From positions 6,051-12,619 of the forward strand of contig DHLV01000130.1 of the NCBI GenBank assembly GCA_002405445.1: a DNA stretch of 6,569 nucleotides, given 5' to 3'. The position numbers and the translations under genes were made by a program. The notes under the pieces are model-generated. The model saw nothing but the letters and a program-made list of their open reading frames with translations, was not told the DNA's origin and did not search any database. Source of the stretch: Flammeovirgaceae bacterium UBA4659. Lineage in GTDB: Bacteria; Bacteroidota; Bacteroidia; Cytophagales; Cyclobacteriaceae. Of the stretch, positions 5,702-6,569 are shown one piece after another (position 1 is the stretch's first letter; each line of letters begins with the position of its first letter).

Positions 5702-6132
5702 TGCAATTTGTTCATGAATTCTGCAAAGGAATCCGCCACAAACGATACGTTGTCCACATAATGTCCGTCCTGAATTTCTGGTTCTCCTTCATGGTCCCAG
5801 AAAAATATCTGTCCATAGTTTTCAGAATGCACTGACAGTAAGAACAAGTTGCCAAATGAATCTGTCGCAATTGGGAATGTACTGAAAGGAATTCGTTTTG
5901 CAAACATGTCTATGTGTCTGTATAAACTTGCGTAGTAGTCCCCGTTGTGCATCCCCAAAATGTATGTCACAATAGTTTCGGGACTCTTATTGGCTTGTTT
6001 AGTCGGTTTTCCGCCATTATTTGCCAGTAGAAACTGTCGATAGTCATTTGGTAGTTTCATGTTATTTGTCAATTCGAAGTCGTTCAGTTCTTCGTCTGAC
6101 AATTTCCCGAACTCGTTGGGGTTTAAAATCAT
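5698..6132 (-). CDS. SMI1/KNR4 (SUKH) family protein, probable immunity protein
   Basis: This 144-residue protein fits the SUKH superfamily, whose bacterial members mostly neutralise nuclease or other toxins delivered between cells. Typical parts are the LPNDYRQFLLANNGGKP segment (27-43), the strand pair FPIATDSFGNLFLLSV (86-101), GQIFFWDHEGE (107-117), and a closing helix FVADSFAEFMNKL (131-143). It has no signal peptide or membrane segment, so it should act in the cytoplasm. I chose the ATG at 6132, which gives MILNPNEFGKLSDEEL; an extension to 6153 would run into repeat C. No toxin gene is adjacent, making it an orphan immunity gene here. Its gene is enclosed by 16-bp inverted ends, suggesting it moved as a unit. 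The toxin it counters cannot be named. Confidence 0.85.
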   Translation of the reverse strand: MILNPNEFGKLSDEELNDFELTNNMKLPNDYRQFLLANNGGKPTKQANKSPETIVTYILGMHNGDYYASLYRHIDMFAKRIPFSTFPIATDSFGNLFLLSVHSENYGQIFFWDHEGEPEIQDGHYVDNVSFVADSFAEFMNKLH

Positions 6133-6133
6133 G

Positions 6134-6149
6134 TTGGTAAAAATTGCGC
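6134..6149. repeat. Right inverted end of the SMI1 unit
   Basis: TTGGTAAAAATTGCGC is the inverted partner of 5686-5701 (15 of 16). It sits 1 bp upstream of the SMI1-type start codon and abuts repeat C, so it may also overlap the gene's translation signal. Confidence 0.75.
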
Positions 6150-6161
6150 CCAAACATCCGA

Positions 6162-6181
6162 ATATGCGCCATTGCCCATAT
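6162..6181 (-). other. Imperfect palindrome inside repeat C
   Basis: ATATGCGCCATTGCCCATAT forms five outer pairs, one mismatch, and two inner G-C pairs around a 4-base loop. It corresponds base for base in position to 4862-4881 in copy A. The inner position that is G-U in A (- strand) is a G-C pair here, a compensating change that supports a real structure. Confidence 0.5.
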
Positions 6182-6228
6182 CCTGTTTACATTAACCGAT
6201 CACCGAACCAATTTACAAGGTTGCCCTT

Positions 6229-6257
6229 TACGCCCAACAAAAGAGGGCGTATTTTTT
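6229..6257 (+). terminator. Intrinsic terminator in repeat C
   Basis: TACGCCC (6229-6235) pairs with GGGCGTA (6245-6251) around a 9-base loop, followed by six T's (6252-6257). It works only for + strand transcription, which here would be heading into the 3' end of the convergent glycosidase gene. It may shield that gene from antisense reading, or end an RNA that starts in the repeat. Confidence 0.75.
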
Positions 6258-6267
6258 AATGCCATGG

Positions 6268-6293
6268 ATTGGCCAGCACCCATGCGGGCCAAT
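6268..6293. other. Hairpin after the glycosidase gene
   Basis: ATTGGCC (6268-6274) and GGCCAAT (6287-6293) make a perfect 7-bp stem with a 12-base loop, beginning 11 bp beyond the glycosidase stop codon on the - strand. There is no T-run, so it is at most a weak or factor-dependent terminator, or an RNA 3'-end stabiliser. Confidence 0.4.
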
Positions 6294-6304
6294 ACATCAG
6301 AAAA

Positions 6305-6569
6305 TCAATTTTCCATCACCACCGTGCTCAACGAGTGGGCCGGTAGCGTCAACCCAACCGCGGGGTTGACCGAGAGACGGACCTGCGCAGCGGAAGATCG
6401 GTCATTCTGCACGATCACCACCACTTTCCCTTCGGTTGTGCGAAAGGCCACGTGCGGAAGACTGTCGGGCCCATTGGAATACACCCGCACCGAACCCGGA
6501 GGCACAAACCGCGAAGCGTGCGCAATGACATAGTACGAAACATTTCGGGTGATGGAATCCCCGATGGTG
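6305..6569 (-). CDS. Glycoside hydrolase family 30 protein, C-terminal end (partial)
   Basis: Only the last 88 codons lie in the window; the gene continues beyond the right edge. The readable protein begins about TIGDSITRNVSYYVIAHASR, then FVPPGSVRVYSNG. This closely follows the GH30 pattern in which the last part of the (β/α)8 barrel leads into the C-terminal β-sandwich. The remainder, with FRTTEGKVVVIVQNDRSSAAQVRLSV and LPAHSLSTVVMEN, is that β-sandwich. GH30 enzymes are retaining hydrolases such as glucosylceramidase-like, β-1,6-glucanase or xylanase types. The catalytic glutamates and any signal peptide lie outside the window, so substrate and export are unknown. Base composition matches the permease side, so I treat this as core chromosome. 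It converges on the permease, with the island between. Confidence 0.85.
   Translation of the reverse strand, partial: TIGDSITRNVSYYVIAHASRFVPPGSVRVYSNGPDSLPHVAFRTTEGKVVVIVQNDRSSAAQVRLSVNPAVGLTLPAHSLSTVVMEN

Larger units (their letters stand above)
6152..6259. repeat. Intergenic repeat copy C
   Basis: This is the outermost copy, ahead of the SMI1-type gene and next to core DNA. It has both the segment shared with A (6201-6236) and the terminator half shared with B (6210-6258), so it is the most complete copy. Immediately beyond it, from about 6260, the base composition returns to that of the core and the end of the glycosidase gene follows. The gene-free stretch 6133-6304 holds only this repeat and a hairpin. 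Confidence 0.85.

Noticed and set aside
4852..6259. CRISPR array or canonical integron attC sites
   Set aside because: There are only three copies, unequal spacing, whole genes between them and no cas genes. For attC, the ends contain AAC/GTT but do not fit RYYYAAC/GTTRRRY at both sides.
6144..6533. + strand frame through repeat C into the glycosidase gene, with a similar peptide at repeat A
   Set aside because: The peptide likeness (..IAHI...LTDHRTNL..) only reflects the DNA repeat. Copy B reads it differently, and the frame crosses into antisense of the GH30 gene.

Overview
The window looks like chromosome of a member of the Bacteroidota, probably a Cytophagales-type soil or aquatic bacterium. 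The grounds are an about 800-residue duplicated FtsX/MacB permease with the ending NPVDNLKGE, a small DUF6249-like membrane protein, the end of a GH30 glycosidase, and starts without clear Shine-Dalgarno sites. This is inference; there is no rRNA or marker gene to fix the taxon.

Layout. Positions 1-2956 are G+C-rich core-like sequence (1561-1620 has 38 G/C of 60) with a small membrane protein (37-384) and a large ABC-transporter permease (530-2956), both on the + strand. The right edge (6305-6569) is again G+C-rich (6361-6420 has 37/60) and holds the last 88 codons of a GH30 glycoside hydrolase on the - strand. The two flanking genes converge, and about 3.2 kb of AT-richer DNA (3661-3720 has 25/60) lies between their 3' ends.

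The inserted block is entirely - strand and reads like a short defence or cassette array. In its direction of transcription the order is: repeat C, a SMI1/KNR4 (SUKH) immunity-type protein, a G+C-rich hairpin patch, repeat B, an antitoxin/ParE-RelE toxin pair, repeat A, a small unknown ORF, a C5-cytosine DNA methyltransferase and an HNH endonuclease. The last two form a type II restriction-modification system. The small ORF, methyltransferase and endonuclease overlap by exactly 20 bp at each joint, and antitoxin and toxin overlap by 13 bp, so these are tightly coupled operons.

The most unusual feature is the roughly 85-110 bp intergenic repeat, present three times, once ahead of each transcription unit. 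It carries an imperfect palindrome with pairing kept in copies A and C, and in copies B and C a strong intrinsic terminator facing against the genes. The SMI1 unit is bounded by 16-bp inverted ends (15/16), and the toxin-antitoxin unit by a weaker 11-bp pair (9/11). A GCTGRAATAAACACA element follows two of the units, with a possible degenerate version after the third. Together these suggest a cassette array loosely like an integron's, but the sites do not fit the canonical attC consensus and no integrase is present.
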